Origin: Arthrobacter sp. 135MFCol5.1
GTDB taxonomy: Bacteria > Actinomycetota > Actinomycetes > Actinomycetales > Micrococcaceae
NCBI RefSeq assembly: GCF_000374865.1
Contig: NZ_KB895455.1
Span: 62,001 to 126,000, forward strand
DNA length: 64,000 nt
Direction: 5' to 3'
The stretch's first letter is position 1; each line of letters opens with the position of its first letter. The notes under the pieces are model-generated. The model made no database searches, was not told the DNA's origin, and saw only the letters and a list, made by a program, of their open reading frames with translations. Of the stretch, positions 50,716 through 58,724 are shown piece by piece. The translations under genes and the position numbers were made by a program.

Positions 50716-52847
50716 TAGTCCGATCCCCGCTTCCGGCGCCTGACCAGCACCATAAGCACGATCCCGACGGCGACCGCGGCAGCGGCAGCGACGGCTGCGG
50801 GCACCAACGCCGTCGCGCCGGTGTAGGCCAGGCCGCCCGCACCCGCGGAACCGTTGCCGCCTGTGATCGCCAGGCCGGCAGGCGGAGTACTTGGTGCCGG
50901 GGTACTGGGTGCCGGGGTACTGGCCGGGGGTGTAACGACGGCGGCCGGGCTGGCCTGGGTGGGCGACGGGGCCGGGCTGGCCTGGGTGGGTGACGGGGCA
51001 GGGCTCGACGGCGGGGCAGGGCTGGTGGGAGCCGGCGGGGTGGCCGCGAACTCGAAGGTGGTGGTGCCCGACCGGCTGTACCCGTTGACGGTCTCGGCCG
51101 TGAAGTGGAGCGGATCCCTGCCTTGCGGTGCGGTGAAGCTCCAGTTGCCGGCGGCGTCCACGGGGACCTCGAACGGGCCTTGGCCCTGGAGGGTGATCCG
51201 GACCTTGGACCCGGCGGCGATGGCTGACGCCGGAGCCGCGGCAACGGTGCCAGCGATGGTTTGGCCGGAATCATAGGTGCCGCCGGCCGCGGGCGCGGTA
51301 ACGGAAGGCTTGTTGAGGAACAGTTCCAGCTGGTAGCCGGGAAGTACGGCCAAACTGTTCCGCAAGGTGGCGCCGACGGCGAAGTTTTGGATCACGTTGC
51401 CGTTTTGGTCCGGGGTGTCCCCTGCCGAGTGGGTGCCCACGGCGTAGTTGCCGCTGACGTAGGGTCCCCCGGAGTCTCCCCCGCTGGACTGCACCCCGTA
51501 AGAAAGGAACCCGTTGAACGCGCGGATGTCTTTCTTGTCCGAGGCGTAGCCCGGGCCCGGCACGATAAAGATGCCGACGGCGTCAACCGTTCCGCAGGAC
51601 CAGGCGGAGGTCCGTCCCGAGCGGCAAATGGGCATTCCCACAACGGGTTCTTCGGATCCGATGATCTTGACGTCGGGCGCGGGCTGGGACGGGTTCCCCC
51701 ACGTGCTGGCCGCGGGAAGGGGATCGATGTCCTGCCGCAGCGACTGGATCACCGAGATGTCCGTCCCCACATTGCCAGGGTTGGTTACCGCCGTCTGGTC
51801 CGGACCGATGGGAGTGGTGGGGTCGAGCACGCGGGTGTTCCCCGGGCCGCCGAACTGGCTGAAGCCGAACTTCCCCAGCAGGCCCGCCGGCACGCCTTGG
51901 AACTCCAGGGTGGCTGTCTTGGCGGCACCATCCGAAGCGCAGTGCCCCGCGGTCAGGACAGTGGGCAGGCCTGTGGGGTCGAAGGCGGAGAAACCGGTGG
52001 AACACACATAGCCGATATCGCTCTGGTACCCGATGCCGCCTGCGACGTCCGCCTCGGATTTGAGCGGCGTACCGCCGTCGAGCTCGACGTTGGCGTAGCG
52101 GGACACGAACTGGGCCGGAGTGATCTTTCCGGCCCCCGGCAAGGCCGACTCCGACGGCGAGGGCGACGGCGCTGCCGACGGCGAGGACGACGTCGCTGGT
52201 TCTGGCGACAATGCCTCCGGCGCATTGATCCCGCCCGTCCTGATCACGAACTTTCCGCCGGCGTACATCACCGCCTGCAGGCCCTGCGGCCCAACGTCGC
52301 GGAGATAGGCCTGGAAGAGCTGCTCCGTGCTGACCGCCAGTTCGGACCTGGTGCCGGCGTCGGGCGCCTCGAGGGACAAACCGGGAATAGTGCCCGCGAG
52401 GGCGGCAACGGCGGTCTTAAGCTCACGTCCTGAACCGCTGACCGTAATGGATCCATGCTCGATCCGGATTCCCACGTAGCCCGGGACCTGGCGCAGCTGG
52501 ACGGCCGCCTGCGCTGCCTGGGCACCGAGTTCTCCGGCAGCCTCGAACTGCTGGGTGGTGAGCTTGAGGTCCCGCTGCACGGCGTCGTCGAGGGCGTCCT
52601 GCGACAGCGTCGGGGACGCCGGGGCTGTGCTTCCCGAAGCCGGGCTGGGGGACGCTGTACCCTGACTCGGCGAGGCCGGAGTGGGGGACGATTCACCGGC
52701 GGCAAAAGCGGGAACGGCTGCGTACGCGGAGGATGCCAGCACGCCGGCAGCGGCGCCCAAGGCGAGCACCCGCCGCAGCGTGACAGCACTAAACCCCAGG
52801 TCATGCGCCATTGAAGCTTTTTTCCTCGGTGCTGCTGTTGAGCTCAT
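50715..52847 (-). CDS. Secreted trypsin-like (S1) protease with C-terminal cell-wall sorting signal
   Basis: Extracellular serine protease of 710 residues. Signal peptide (LRRVLALGAAAGVLASSAYA), Ser/Pro/Thr linker, a streptogrisin-like pro-region (LTTQQFEAAGELGAQAAQAA), then the S1 domain: His in VLTAGHCAS, Asp in GTDISVIQSL, Ser in SGGDSGGPYVSGN. A bacterial Ig-like domain (SVTAPAAGGTYDSGQTIAG) and a long Pro/Ala/Ser region follow. The tail has two LAxTG motifs (LAITG and LAYTG), a membrane span and RRRKRGSD, a class E sortase substrate pattern. ATG (MSSTAAPRK) has AGAGAG upstream. Confidence 0.88.
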   Translation of the reverse strand: MSSTAAPRKKASMAHDLGFSAVTLRRVLALGAAAGVLASSAYAAVPAFAAGESSPTPASPSQGTASPSPASGSTAPASPTLSQDALDDAVQRDLKLTTQQFEAAGELGAQAAQAAVQLRQVPGYVGIRIEHGSITVSGSGRELKTAVAALAGTIPGLSLEAPDAGTRSELAVSTEQLFQAYLRDVGPQGLQAVMYAGGKFVIRTGGINAPEALSPEPATSSSPSAAPSPSPSESALPGAGKITPAQFVSRYANVELDGGTPLKSEADVAGGIGYQSDIGYVCSTGFSAFDPTGLPTVLTAGHCASDGAAKTATLEFQGVPAGLLGKFGFSQFGGPGNTRVLDPTTPIGPDQTAVTNPGNVGTDISVIQSLRQDIDPLPAASTWGNPSQPAPDVKIIGSEEPVVGMPICRSGRTSAWSCGTVDAVGIFIVPGPGYASDKKDIRAFNGFLSYGVQSSGGDSGGPYVSGNYAVGTHSAGDTPDQNGNVIQNFAVGATLRNSLAVLPGYQLELFLNKPSVTAPAAGGTYDSGQTIAGTVAAAPASAIAAGSKVRITLQGQGPFEVPVDAAGNWSFTAPQGRDPLHFTAETVNGYSRSGTTTFEFAATPPAPTSPAPPSSPAPSPTQASPAPSPTQASPAAVVTPPASTPAPSTPAPSTPPAGLAITGGNGSAGAGGLAYTGATALVPAAVAAAAAVAVGIVLMVLVRRRKRGSD

Positions 52848-52906
52848 GTCCGTCTCTCTGCCGGTCAACGTGACCGAGGAAACAACAGTATCTCAGGTCA
52901 CATGCG

Positions 52907-53638
52907 TCACACTGGTCCCATTGTATCTACGCTGTCCTGGCAACAGGCCAGGACAGCCTCGAGTTCTACTGCGGTGAGGCCGTTGGCCAGAAGGTAGTGG
53001 CGGGTATCCAGGTCCCGGACAAACCTGGCCACGGTGAGCCCCCGTTGTTCCAGCAAGGGCTCAAGTTCACCGGCGGCCAGGTAGCGTTCGCGGCTGTGCG
53101 GCGGCCCGTGCGTGCGGTACCTCTCGTTGATGCCGCGTGCCGCCCGCCGGTAGCCCTCTGCGATCGCTTCGTCGGAATCGCCTGCGAGGTCCTGGACCAT
53201 GGCGGCCACCATTCCACTGCGGTCCCGGCCGGCGGCGCAGTGCAGCAGGACATCCCCCCTGGGTGCGGCGTGGGCGATGGCCCGGAAGACGCCCACCAGC
53301 TTTTCCGGGAAGAGGCGGGCGTTCACGGCGTAATGCCCGGGGTCGTTCAAATACGGCCCGGTGATGGCGGTGAAGCGCGGATCACCGGCCTCTTCCGTGG
53401 GCGCCTGGACCACGTCGATGTCCGGCATGGACGTGTCCGGGACCACCGGGTCGGTGTCCCGGCGCCGGCCTTCCGCTGCGTTGCGGAGATCGACGACGGT
53501 GCGGACGCCGTCGTCGAACACCTGCCGCCACCCGGACGCCGTCAGCCACTCACGCCGGCCCATCCGGTAGATGCCGCCCGAAATGTGCCAGGCGTTGACA
53601 GCTCCATCCCAGTTCATGGGCCTGCCCCGTTTGCTCAT
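52907..53638 (-). CDS. Tyrosine-protein phosphatase (DSP-like, Y_phosphatase3)
   Basis: Phosphatase of 243 residues. NAWHISGGIYRMGRREWLT and VFDDGVRTVVDLRNAAEGRR are the N-terminal strands; the catalytic P-loop VLLHCAAGRDRSGMVAAMV (C-X5-R-S) lies near residue 130. Related proteins dephosphorylate proteins or lipids. The tail GLTAVELEAVLACCQDSVD is helical. MNWDG seven codons in is an alternative start. It is not coupled to its neighbours. Confidence 0.87.
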   Translation of the reverse strand: MSKRGRPMNWDGAVNAWHISGGIYRMGRREWLTASGWRQVFDDGVRTVVDLRNAAEGRRRDTDPVVPDTSMPDIDVVQAPTEEAGDPRFTAITGPYLNDPGHYAVNARLFPEKLVGVFRAIAHAAPRGDVLLHCAAGRDRSGMVAAMVQDLAGDSDEAIAEGYRRAARGINERYRTHGPPHSRERYLAAGELEPLLEQRGLTVARFVRDLDTRHYLLANGLTAVELEAVLACCQDSVDTMGPV

Positions 53639-53699
53639 CCGCCCAGCTAATCACAGGGTGCTGGGAGCCGCATGCCGCACGGGAAGACTTTTGGCGTCA

Positions 53700-54320
53700 T
53701 CAGCGGGCAGCCGGGCCGCGGCGGTCCAGCCGGTACTCGAGCCCGGCGCGGACGGCGGGCCATTCGTGGTCCAGGATGGAGAACACCACGGTGTCGCGCA
53801 GGTTCCCGTCGCTGGTCCGGGAGTGGCTGCGCAGTACGCCGTCCTGCTTGGCACCGAGCCGGGCGATGGCCTCCCGCGACTGGTGGTTCAGCCAGTGGGT
53901 GCGGAACTCCACCGCCGGGCAGCCCACGGCCTCGAAGGCGTGCCCGAGCAGCAGGAGCTTGGAGTCCGGATTCGTTCCGGTCCCCTGCACGGAGGCCGCG
54001 TTCCACGTGGAGCCGATCTCCACGCGGGGCGTGGCGGCGTCGATGTTCATGTAGGTGGTCATGCCGATGATGCGGCCCGGGCCGCCGGTTTCCGCATCGA
54101 TCAGGCGGGTGGTGAACGGCAGCATTGACCCTTGGTCCTGCAGTGCCAGCCGCCGCCTGATTTCGGCGGCCATCCCATCAGGGGCCGGCACCGAGGTGTA
54201 CCAGAGCTTCCAGAGCTCACCATCCCTGGCGGCCTCCACCAGGCCGTCGTGATGCTCCTCCGCGAGCGGCTCCAGGATTACGTGCCGTCCGGTCAGGGTA
54301 AGGGGTTCAAGGAAAGTCAC
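53700..54320 (-). CDS. GNAT N-acetyltransferase (RimJ/RimL-like)
   Basis: Acetyltransferase of 206 residues: EPLTLTGRHVILEPLAEEHHD, then acetyl-CoA binding area PRVEIGSTWNAASVQGTGTN and VGCPAVEFRTHWLNHQSREAI, IARLGAKQDGVLRSH. The usual QxxGxG loop reads VQGTGTN, somewhat atypical. Substrate unknown. The gene stands alone on the minus strand, 62 bases from the phosphatase. Confidence 0.85.
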   Translation of the reverse strand: MTFLEPLTLTGRHVILEPLAEEHHDGLVEAARDGELWKLWYTSVPAPDGMAAEIRRRLALQDQGSMLPFTTRLIDAETGGPGRIIGMTTYMNIDAATPRVEIGSTWNAASVQGTGTNPDSKLLLLGHAFEAVGCPAVEFRTHWLNHQSREAIARLGAKQDGVLRSHSRTSDGNLRDTVVFSILDHEWPAVRAGLEYRLDRRGPAAR

Positions 54321-54396
54321 TGCACCAGCCTAGGCCCACCGGTTCGGTGCCGGTTACGCTTGGGCAAGCACGTGGACGGCGAGCGAGGGAGTCATT

Positions 54397-54630
54397 GTGT
54401 CAGGTACCAATCCGGATCCGGAAGACGACAAGATCACCGGTCTGGAGCCCGGCGGCGGCGTTCCGCCCGGCGAAACCCCGCCGGGCGAAGCATCCACGGT
54501 CGGGCCCCATGGCACGGAGGAGCGCGGGCCGGGCAAGGGCACGCAGTTCCTCTGGATTGCCGTCATCGGGGTGGTCGTCCTGCTCTGCCTGCTGTATTTC
54601 ATCGGCTACATCGTGGGCTTCTTCGACTAA
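54397..54630 (+). CDS. DUF6480 family small membrane protein
   Basis: 77 residues. The N-terminal half NPDPEDDKITGLEPGGGVPP and GETPPGEAS is the hallmark of DUF6480, found in actinobacteria with unknown role; one membrane span (FLWIAVIGVVVLLCLLYFIG) closes the protein, placing the N-terminus in the cytoplasm. GTG start has GAGGGAG upstream. It converges on the paa minus-strand operon. Confidence 0.85.
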   Translation: MSGTNPDPEDDKITGLEPGGGVPPGETPPGEASTVGPHGTEERGPGKGTQFLWIAVIGVVVLLCLLYFIGYIVGFFD

Positions 54631-54642
54631 CGCGGGCGGCCG

Positions 54643-55515
54643 CTAGCTGGGCCAGTCGAAGAAGCCTTTGCCGGTCTTGCGGCCCAGTTCCCCGCGGGCC
54701 ACCTTGTCGCGCAGGATCTGCGGGGGTGCGAACCGGTCACCCAGGGTGGAATGCAGGTATTCGGCGATACCCAGGCGGACGTCCAGGCCCACGATGTCCG
54801 TGGTCCGGAGCGGCCCGGTGGGGTGTCTGTAGCCCAGCACCATGGCGTTGTCGATGTCCTCGGCCGAGGCTACGCCTTCCTCGACCATGCGCATGGCCTC
54901 CAACGCGATGGCAACGCCCAGCCGGGAGGACGCGAACCCCGGCGCGTCATTGACGACGACGGCGGTCTTGCCGAGTGCCTCCACCCACCTCTTCGCCTCC
55001 ACAGCGAGTCCGGGCGAGGTGTGCTCGCCCAGCACCACCTCGATGAGCGTGGAAGCGGGCACCGGGTTGAAGAAATGCAGCCCCAGGAAATTGCCCGGCC
55101 GCCTCAGCTCCTTCGCGAGCCCGTTCACGGACAGCGAGGACGTATTGGATGCCAGGCAGGCGTCTTCCGCCAGCCGCTCCTCGATGCCCCGCAACGCCGT
55201 AACTTTCAGGTCCCAGTCTTCCGGGACGGCTTCCACCACCAGTTGGCGGTCCTTGAGGGCGTCATAGTCCACGCCGACGGCCAGGCGGGAGACCATTTCG
55301 TCCAGGTTTGTGTCCGTTGCCCCGCGCTCGATGCTCTTTGCCGCCGCGGATTCCACCCGTTCCCGTGCCGCCTCCGCAGCCTGCTCGTCGCGTTCCACCA
55401 CCAGCACGTCGGCGCCCTTGACCAGGAATGCATGGGCGATCCCGGCGCCCATCCGGCCACCGCCCAGGACACCCACCCGGGCCGGGAGGGCTGGAGTCAG
55501 TTGCGATTCGCTCAT
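54643..55515 (-). CDS. paaH: 3-hydroxyacyl-CoA dehydrogenase PaaH
   Basis: NAD-dependent enzyme of 290 residues that oxidises 3-hydroxyadipyl-CoA in the lower phenylacetate pathway. Rossmann motif VGVLGGGRMGAGIAHAFLVK at the N-terminus, LASNTSSLSVNGLAKELRRP, catalytic histidine in GLHFFNPVP near residue 145, VVVNDAPGFASSRLGVAIAL and GYRHPTGPLRTTDIVGLDVR. It follows the enoyl-CoA hydratase after three bases and ends the thiolase-hydratase-PaaH operon. Other 3-hydroxyacyl-CoA substrates (butyryl type) are possible; the paa operator upstream favours PaaH. Confidence 0.9.
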   Translation of the reverse strand: MSESQLTPALPARVGVLGGGRMGAGIAHAFLVKGADVLVVERDEQAAEAARERVESAAAKSIERGATDTNLDEMVSRLAVGVDYDALKDRQLVVEAVPEDWDLKVTALRGIEERLAEDACLASNTSSLSVNGLAKELRRPGNFLGLHFFNPVPASTLIEVVLGEHTSPGLAVEAKRWVEALGKTAVVVNDAPGFASSRLGVAIALEAMRMVEEGVASAEDIDNAMVLGYRHPTGPLRTTDIVGLDVRLGIAEYLHSTLGDRFAPPQILRDKVARGELGRKTGKGFFDWPS

Positions 55516-55518
55516 GGT

Positions 55519-56322
55519 CTACTTTCTGTCTGCGGGGTTGGCGGGGTTGGCCTTCTTCCGGGCGCTGCGGTCGAGGAACGCCTGCATGCGGTCGAACTTG
55601 GCCTGGGATTCGAAGAGGATGCCCTGGGCCAGCTGGTCGATCAGCGGGTGGGCTTCCGCGGGGGCGTGGAACACGGATTTGGTGATGCGGACGGCCAGGG
55701 GGTCCTGGCGCCCGATCCTGTCGGCAAGGCTGTGGGCCGCGGCCAGCAGGTCCGCGGGGTCGTGGATCTCGGTGATGAGGTTGGCCGCCCGTGCCTCGTC
55801 GGCGCCGAGGACCAGGCCGGCCAGGAGGATCTGCTTTGCCAGCGGTTCACCCACGAGTTCCCTGAGCCGCCAGCTGGCGCCTGCCGCGGCCAGGATGCCC
55901 AGGCCCGTTTCGGGATTGCCGATGCGCACGGTGGGGGTGCCGATCCGGAAGTCCGCCGCGTAGGCCAGTTCCGCGCCGCCACCCAGGCAGTAGCCGTCCA
56001 GCGCGGCGATGACCGGCATGGGCAGCTTCGCAATCCGGACGAAGATGGTGGAGTTGATCCCCTGCAGGGCGTCATCCCGCCGCCGTTCGCGCAGCTGGGC
56101 GATATCTGCCCCGGAGGCGAACACCCCGTCCACCCCTGCAATGATCAGGATCCTGGGATTCTGTTCCAGCGCTGCGCACACGGTGTGGAGTTCGTCCACC
56201 ATCTGCTGGTCGATGGCGTTCTTTACCTCGGGCCGGTTGAGCAGCACCACCACACGGTCGTCCCGTTCCTCCACTTTGAGGGCGGAGAACACTTCGGCGG
56301 CAAGGTCCACTGCGGCGGCCAT
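55519..56322 (-). CDS. paaF: Enoyl-CoA hydratase (PaaF-type)
   Basis: Crotonase-fold enzyme of 267 residues. VVVLLNRPEVKNAIDQQMVDEL, oxyanion loop GVFASGADIAQLRERR, ALDGYCLGGGAELAYAADFRI and catalytic region PETGLGILAAAGASWRLREL. It would hydrate 2,3-dehydroadipyl-CoA. In the second catalytic region the usual second Glu position is not obvious (LGILAAAGASW), so an isomerase role like PaaG cannot be excluded. ATG overlaps the thiolase stop by one base (TGATG). Confidence 0.82.
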   Translation of the reverse strand: MAAAVDLAAEVFSALKVEERDDRVVVLLNRPEVKNAIDQQMVDELHTVCAALEQNPRILIIAGVDGVFASGADIAQLRERRRDDALQGINSTIFVRIAKLPMPVIAALDGYCLGGGAELAYAADFRIGTPTVRIGNPETGLGILAAAGASWRLRELVGEPLAKQILLAGLVLGADEARAANLITEIHDPADLLAAAHSLADRIGRQDPLAVRITKSVFHAPAEAHPLIDQLAQGILFESQAKFDRMQAFLDRSARKKANPANPADRK

Positions 56323-57548
56323 CAGATTTTCTCCAGCAGCATGGCGGTGCCTTGGCCGACGCCGACGCACATGGTGGCGAGGCCGATTTTGGCGTCCTCG
56401 CGTTCCATCCGCCCCAGCAGGGTGATGGCGATCCGGGACCCGCTCGAGCCGAGCGGGTGACCCAGCGCGATGGCGCCGCCGTCGCGGTTCACGATGTCCG
56501 GATCCAGGCCCAGGCGCCGGATGGAGGCCAGTGACTGGGTGGCAAAAGCTTCATTGAGTTCGACGGCGGACAGGTCACCAACGCTTAGGCCGCTGCGCTT
56601 GAGCACTTTCTGCGTGGCGGGGACAGGACCGATGCCCATGATCTCGGGTTCGCAGCCGGCGGAAGCGCCGTCGATGATGCGTGCCCGCGGGGTCAGGCCC
56701 AGCCGTTCGATGGCTGCCTCCGAGGCCACAATGATGGCCGAGGCGCCGTCGTTGAGCGAGGACGAGTTTCCGGCGGTGACCACGGAGCCGCCCGGTGCTA
56801 CCGGCCGGAGGGCAGCGAGAACGTCGAGGCTCGTGCCGGGGCGGGGCCCTTCGTCCGTGTCCACCACCGTTTCGGACTTGCGCGTCTTCACCGTGACGGG
56901 GACGATCTCGTCCTTGAAGCGCCCGGCGGCGATGGCCTCGAGGGCACGCTGGTGCGAGCGGACGGCAAATGCGTCCGCATCCTCGCGGGAGATGCCATCC
57001 GCTCGGGCCACTTCTTCCGCCGTTTCCGGCATCGAGTAGGTCATCTTCCCGTCGCGGGAGAGGCCGCCCTGCTGGAACTGCGGGTTGGTAAAGCGCCAGC
57101 CGATGGAGGTGTCGAAGATCTGGCCTGGCTTGGCAAAGGCGGCGGTGGGCTTTTCCTGCACCCAGGGTGCCCGGCTCATGGATTCCACGCCGCCGGCGAT
57201 GACGATGTCCGCGGCTCCGGCCTTGATCATGTGGCTCGCCTGGATGATGGCGCTCAGTCCGGAGGCGCACAGCCGGTTGACCGTAATGCCCGGGATGTGG
57301 AGCGGAAGGCCTGCCAGCAGGGTGGCCATGCGGGCAACGTTCCGGTTCTCCTCCCCTGCGCCGTTGGCGTTGCCCAGGATCACCTCGTCGATGCTTTCCG
57401 GGTCCAGGCCGGCGCGTTCCACGGCTTCGCGGACCACCAGGGCGGCGAGGTCGTCCGGCCGCACGGCGGACAAGGCACCCCCGTACCGGCCCACCGGCGT
57501 TCGGACCCCGCCAACAAGGAAAGCCTGCGGACCTGCGGTTGCAGCCAT
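56322..57548 (-). CDS. paaJ: Acetyl-CoA acyltransferase (thiolase, PaaJ/PcaF type)
   Basis: Thiolase of 408 residues that cleaves 3-oxoadipyl-CoA (and possibly 3-oxo-5,6-dehydrosuberyl-CoA). Catalytic cysteine in NRLCASGLSAIIQASHMI near residue 90, SLNDGASAIIVASEAA, ELNEAFATQSLA, histidine in GGAIALGHPLGSSGSRI and second cysteine in MCVGVGQGTAML. These match the beta-ketoadipyl-CoA thiolase group. First gene of the operon with paaF and paaH, behind a PaaR-type operator. ATG has GAAGGGTG upstream; an in-frame GTG two codons earlier is possible. Confidence 0.9.
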   Translation of the reverse strand: MAATAGPQAFLVGGVRTPVGRYGGALSAVRPDDLAALVVREAVERAGLDPESIDEVILGNANGAGEENRNVARMATLLAGLPLHIPGITVNRLCASGLSAIIQASHMIKAGAADIVIAGGVESMSRAPWVQEKPTAAFAKPGQIFDTSIGWRFTNPQFQQGGLSRDGKMTYSMPETAEEVARADGISREDADAFAVRSHQRALEAIAAGRFKDEIVPVTVKTRKSETVVDTDEGPRPGTSLDVLAALRPVAPGGSVVTAGNSSSLNDGASAIIVASEAAIERLGLTPRARIIDGASAGCEPEIMGIGPVPATQKVLKRSGLSVGDLSAVELNEAFATQSLASIRRLGLDPDIVNRDGGAIALGHPLGSSGSRIAITLLGRMEREDAKIGLATMCVGVGQGTAMLLEKI

Positions 57549-57610
57549 GGATACACCCTTCACGCGATAAACAGCACTGTCATCGGCGGCCGGCACAGCG
57601 GATGCACCAC

Positions 57611-57632
57611 TTACCGACCGTTCGTTCTGTAA
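57611..57632 (-). promoter_or_regulatory. PaaR-type operator of the thiolase operon
   Basis: Arms TTACCGACCG and CGTTCTGTAA separated by two bases, about 63 bases before the thiolase ATG. It closely matches the sites before paaZ and paaR, placing this distant operon in the same regulon. Confidence 0.75.
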
Positions 57633-57665
57633 ATGGTACACGGCAAGGTTCCGCTCCGCACCCGG

Positions 57666-58340
57666 CTAAAGGACTGTGACGCCCAGGTGCGCGGCGATCA
57701 GCGGCGCCAGGAGGCCCAGCTGGTACTCGTCAACAACCAGGCCGGAGAGGCTGCCCAGCCCGCTGATCTTGCGGAATCCGGTCCCGCGGATGTCGAAATC
57801 CTTCAGCTTGGCGCCGGCCAGGTCCAGGGATCCAATGGTGCAGTCCTCGAGCCTTACCCGGACGGCTCCGGCGGCGCCAAGGTCCAGTTCATTGATGATG
57901 CACCCGCTGATCAGCACATCCGTGAGCTTGGCACCACGCAGGTTCAGGAAGTCCACCTTGCCGCCGTCGATCCGTACGGACTGCCAGCCGGTTTCGTACA
58001 GTTCCGCTGAACCCAGCCGGGGGTTGCGGAGCTCCACGTCCTGCCAGGTGCTGCGGGCACCGCGGAAAACGGGGGCGTACAGCTCGGCCAGGATGCAGTC
58101 ACGGAAGGATGCTCCCCGGAGCTGCGCGTCGTTGAAGGACACGGCATCGAACCGGCACTCGGAAAAGACAGACCCGCCCAGGTCGAATCCCTCTGCGTCC
58201 GCGCGGCTAAACCGGACCCCTTCGTGCCGCTCGCCGCGCCGGAAGGCGGCGTCCGCCTGGTCTTCGAGGTCAGTGAGCTCCACCGGTGAAACCCGGGGTG
58301 CCTGCACCCCTGCCGGCCCACGTCCGCGCTTTTTCTCCAT
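57666..58340 (-). CDS. Pentapeptide-repeat protein
   Basis: Protein of 224 residues built of consecutive A(D/N)LxG-like units from residue ~60: FSECRFDAVSFNDAQLRGAS, FRDCILAELYAPVFRGARS, FLNLRGAKLTDVLISGCIIN (each shortened) and DLAGAKLKDFDIRGTG. These fold into a right-handed beta-helix. Some relatives mimic DNA and protect gyrase, but most are uncharacterised; this one is shorter and lacks the strict pattern. N-terminal ~30 residues are basic. Transcribed alone after the thiolase operator gap. Confidence 0.85.
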   Translation of the reverse strand: MEKKRGRGPAGVQAPRVSPVELTDLEDQADAAFRRGERHEGVRFSRADAEGFDLGGSVFSECRFDAVSFNDAQLRGASFRDCILAELYAPVFRGARSTWQDVELRNPRLGSAELYETGWQSVRIDGGKVDFLNLRGAKLTDVLISGCIINELDLGAAGAVRVRLEDCTIGSLDLAGAKLKDFDIRGTGFRKISGLGSLSGLVVDEYQLGLLAPLIAAHLGVTVL

Positions 58341-58442
58341 CCCCCGAGCCTAGCCCGCCCGCCCCATCCCTTGAATTAGTAAGCAAGCTTCATTTATGGT
58401 GAAAATGTAAACGATGGACGGAAACGGAAGGAGGCCGGCACC

Positions 58443-58619
58443 ATGGGCCTCGGAGACAAGATCAGCAACGAAGCCGAAGAACTTGGCGGCAAAGCAAAGG
58501 AAGCTGCCGGCAACGTCACCCACAATGACCGCCTCAAGGCTGAAGGCCAGGCGGACCAGGTCAAGGCGGATGCCAGGAAGGTGGGCGAAAGCGTCAAGGA
58601 CGAGTTCAAGCGCGACTGA
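58443..58619 (+). CDS. CsbD family stress-response protein
   Basis: 58-residue hydrophilic helical protein: MGLGDKISNEAEELGGKAKE, AAGNVTHNDRLKAEGQADQ and a Lys-rich end GESVKDEFKRD. This is the full CsbD pattern (general-stress, sigB-linked in Bacillus). GGAAGGAGG, one of the strongest ribosome sites in the window, lies nine bases before the ATG. The AT-rich stretch upstream (58372-58412) probably carries its promoter. Confidence 0.9.
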   Translation: MGLGDKISNEAEELGGKAKEAAGNVTHNDRLKAEGQADQVKADARKVGESVKDEFKRD

Positions 58620-58724
58620 CAGCCACGCTGCTGCAGCCGCAGCGAACGGCGTGCTGCATCAGCCCGACGGCGGCGGATCGGACAGATCCGCCGCCGTTCC
58701 GCTGTCCACACGCATCGGGCGAAA

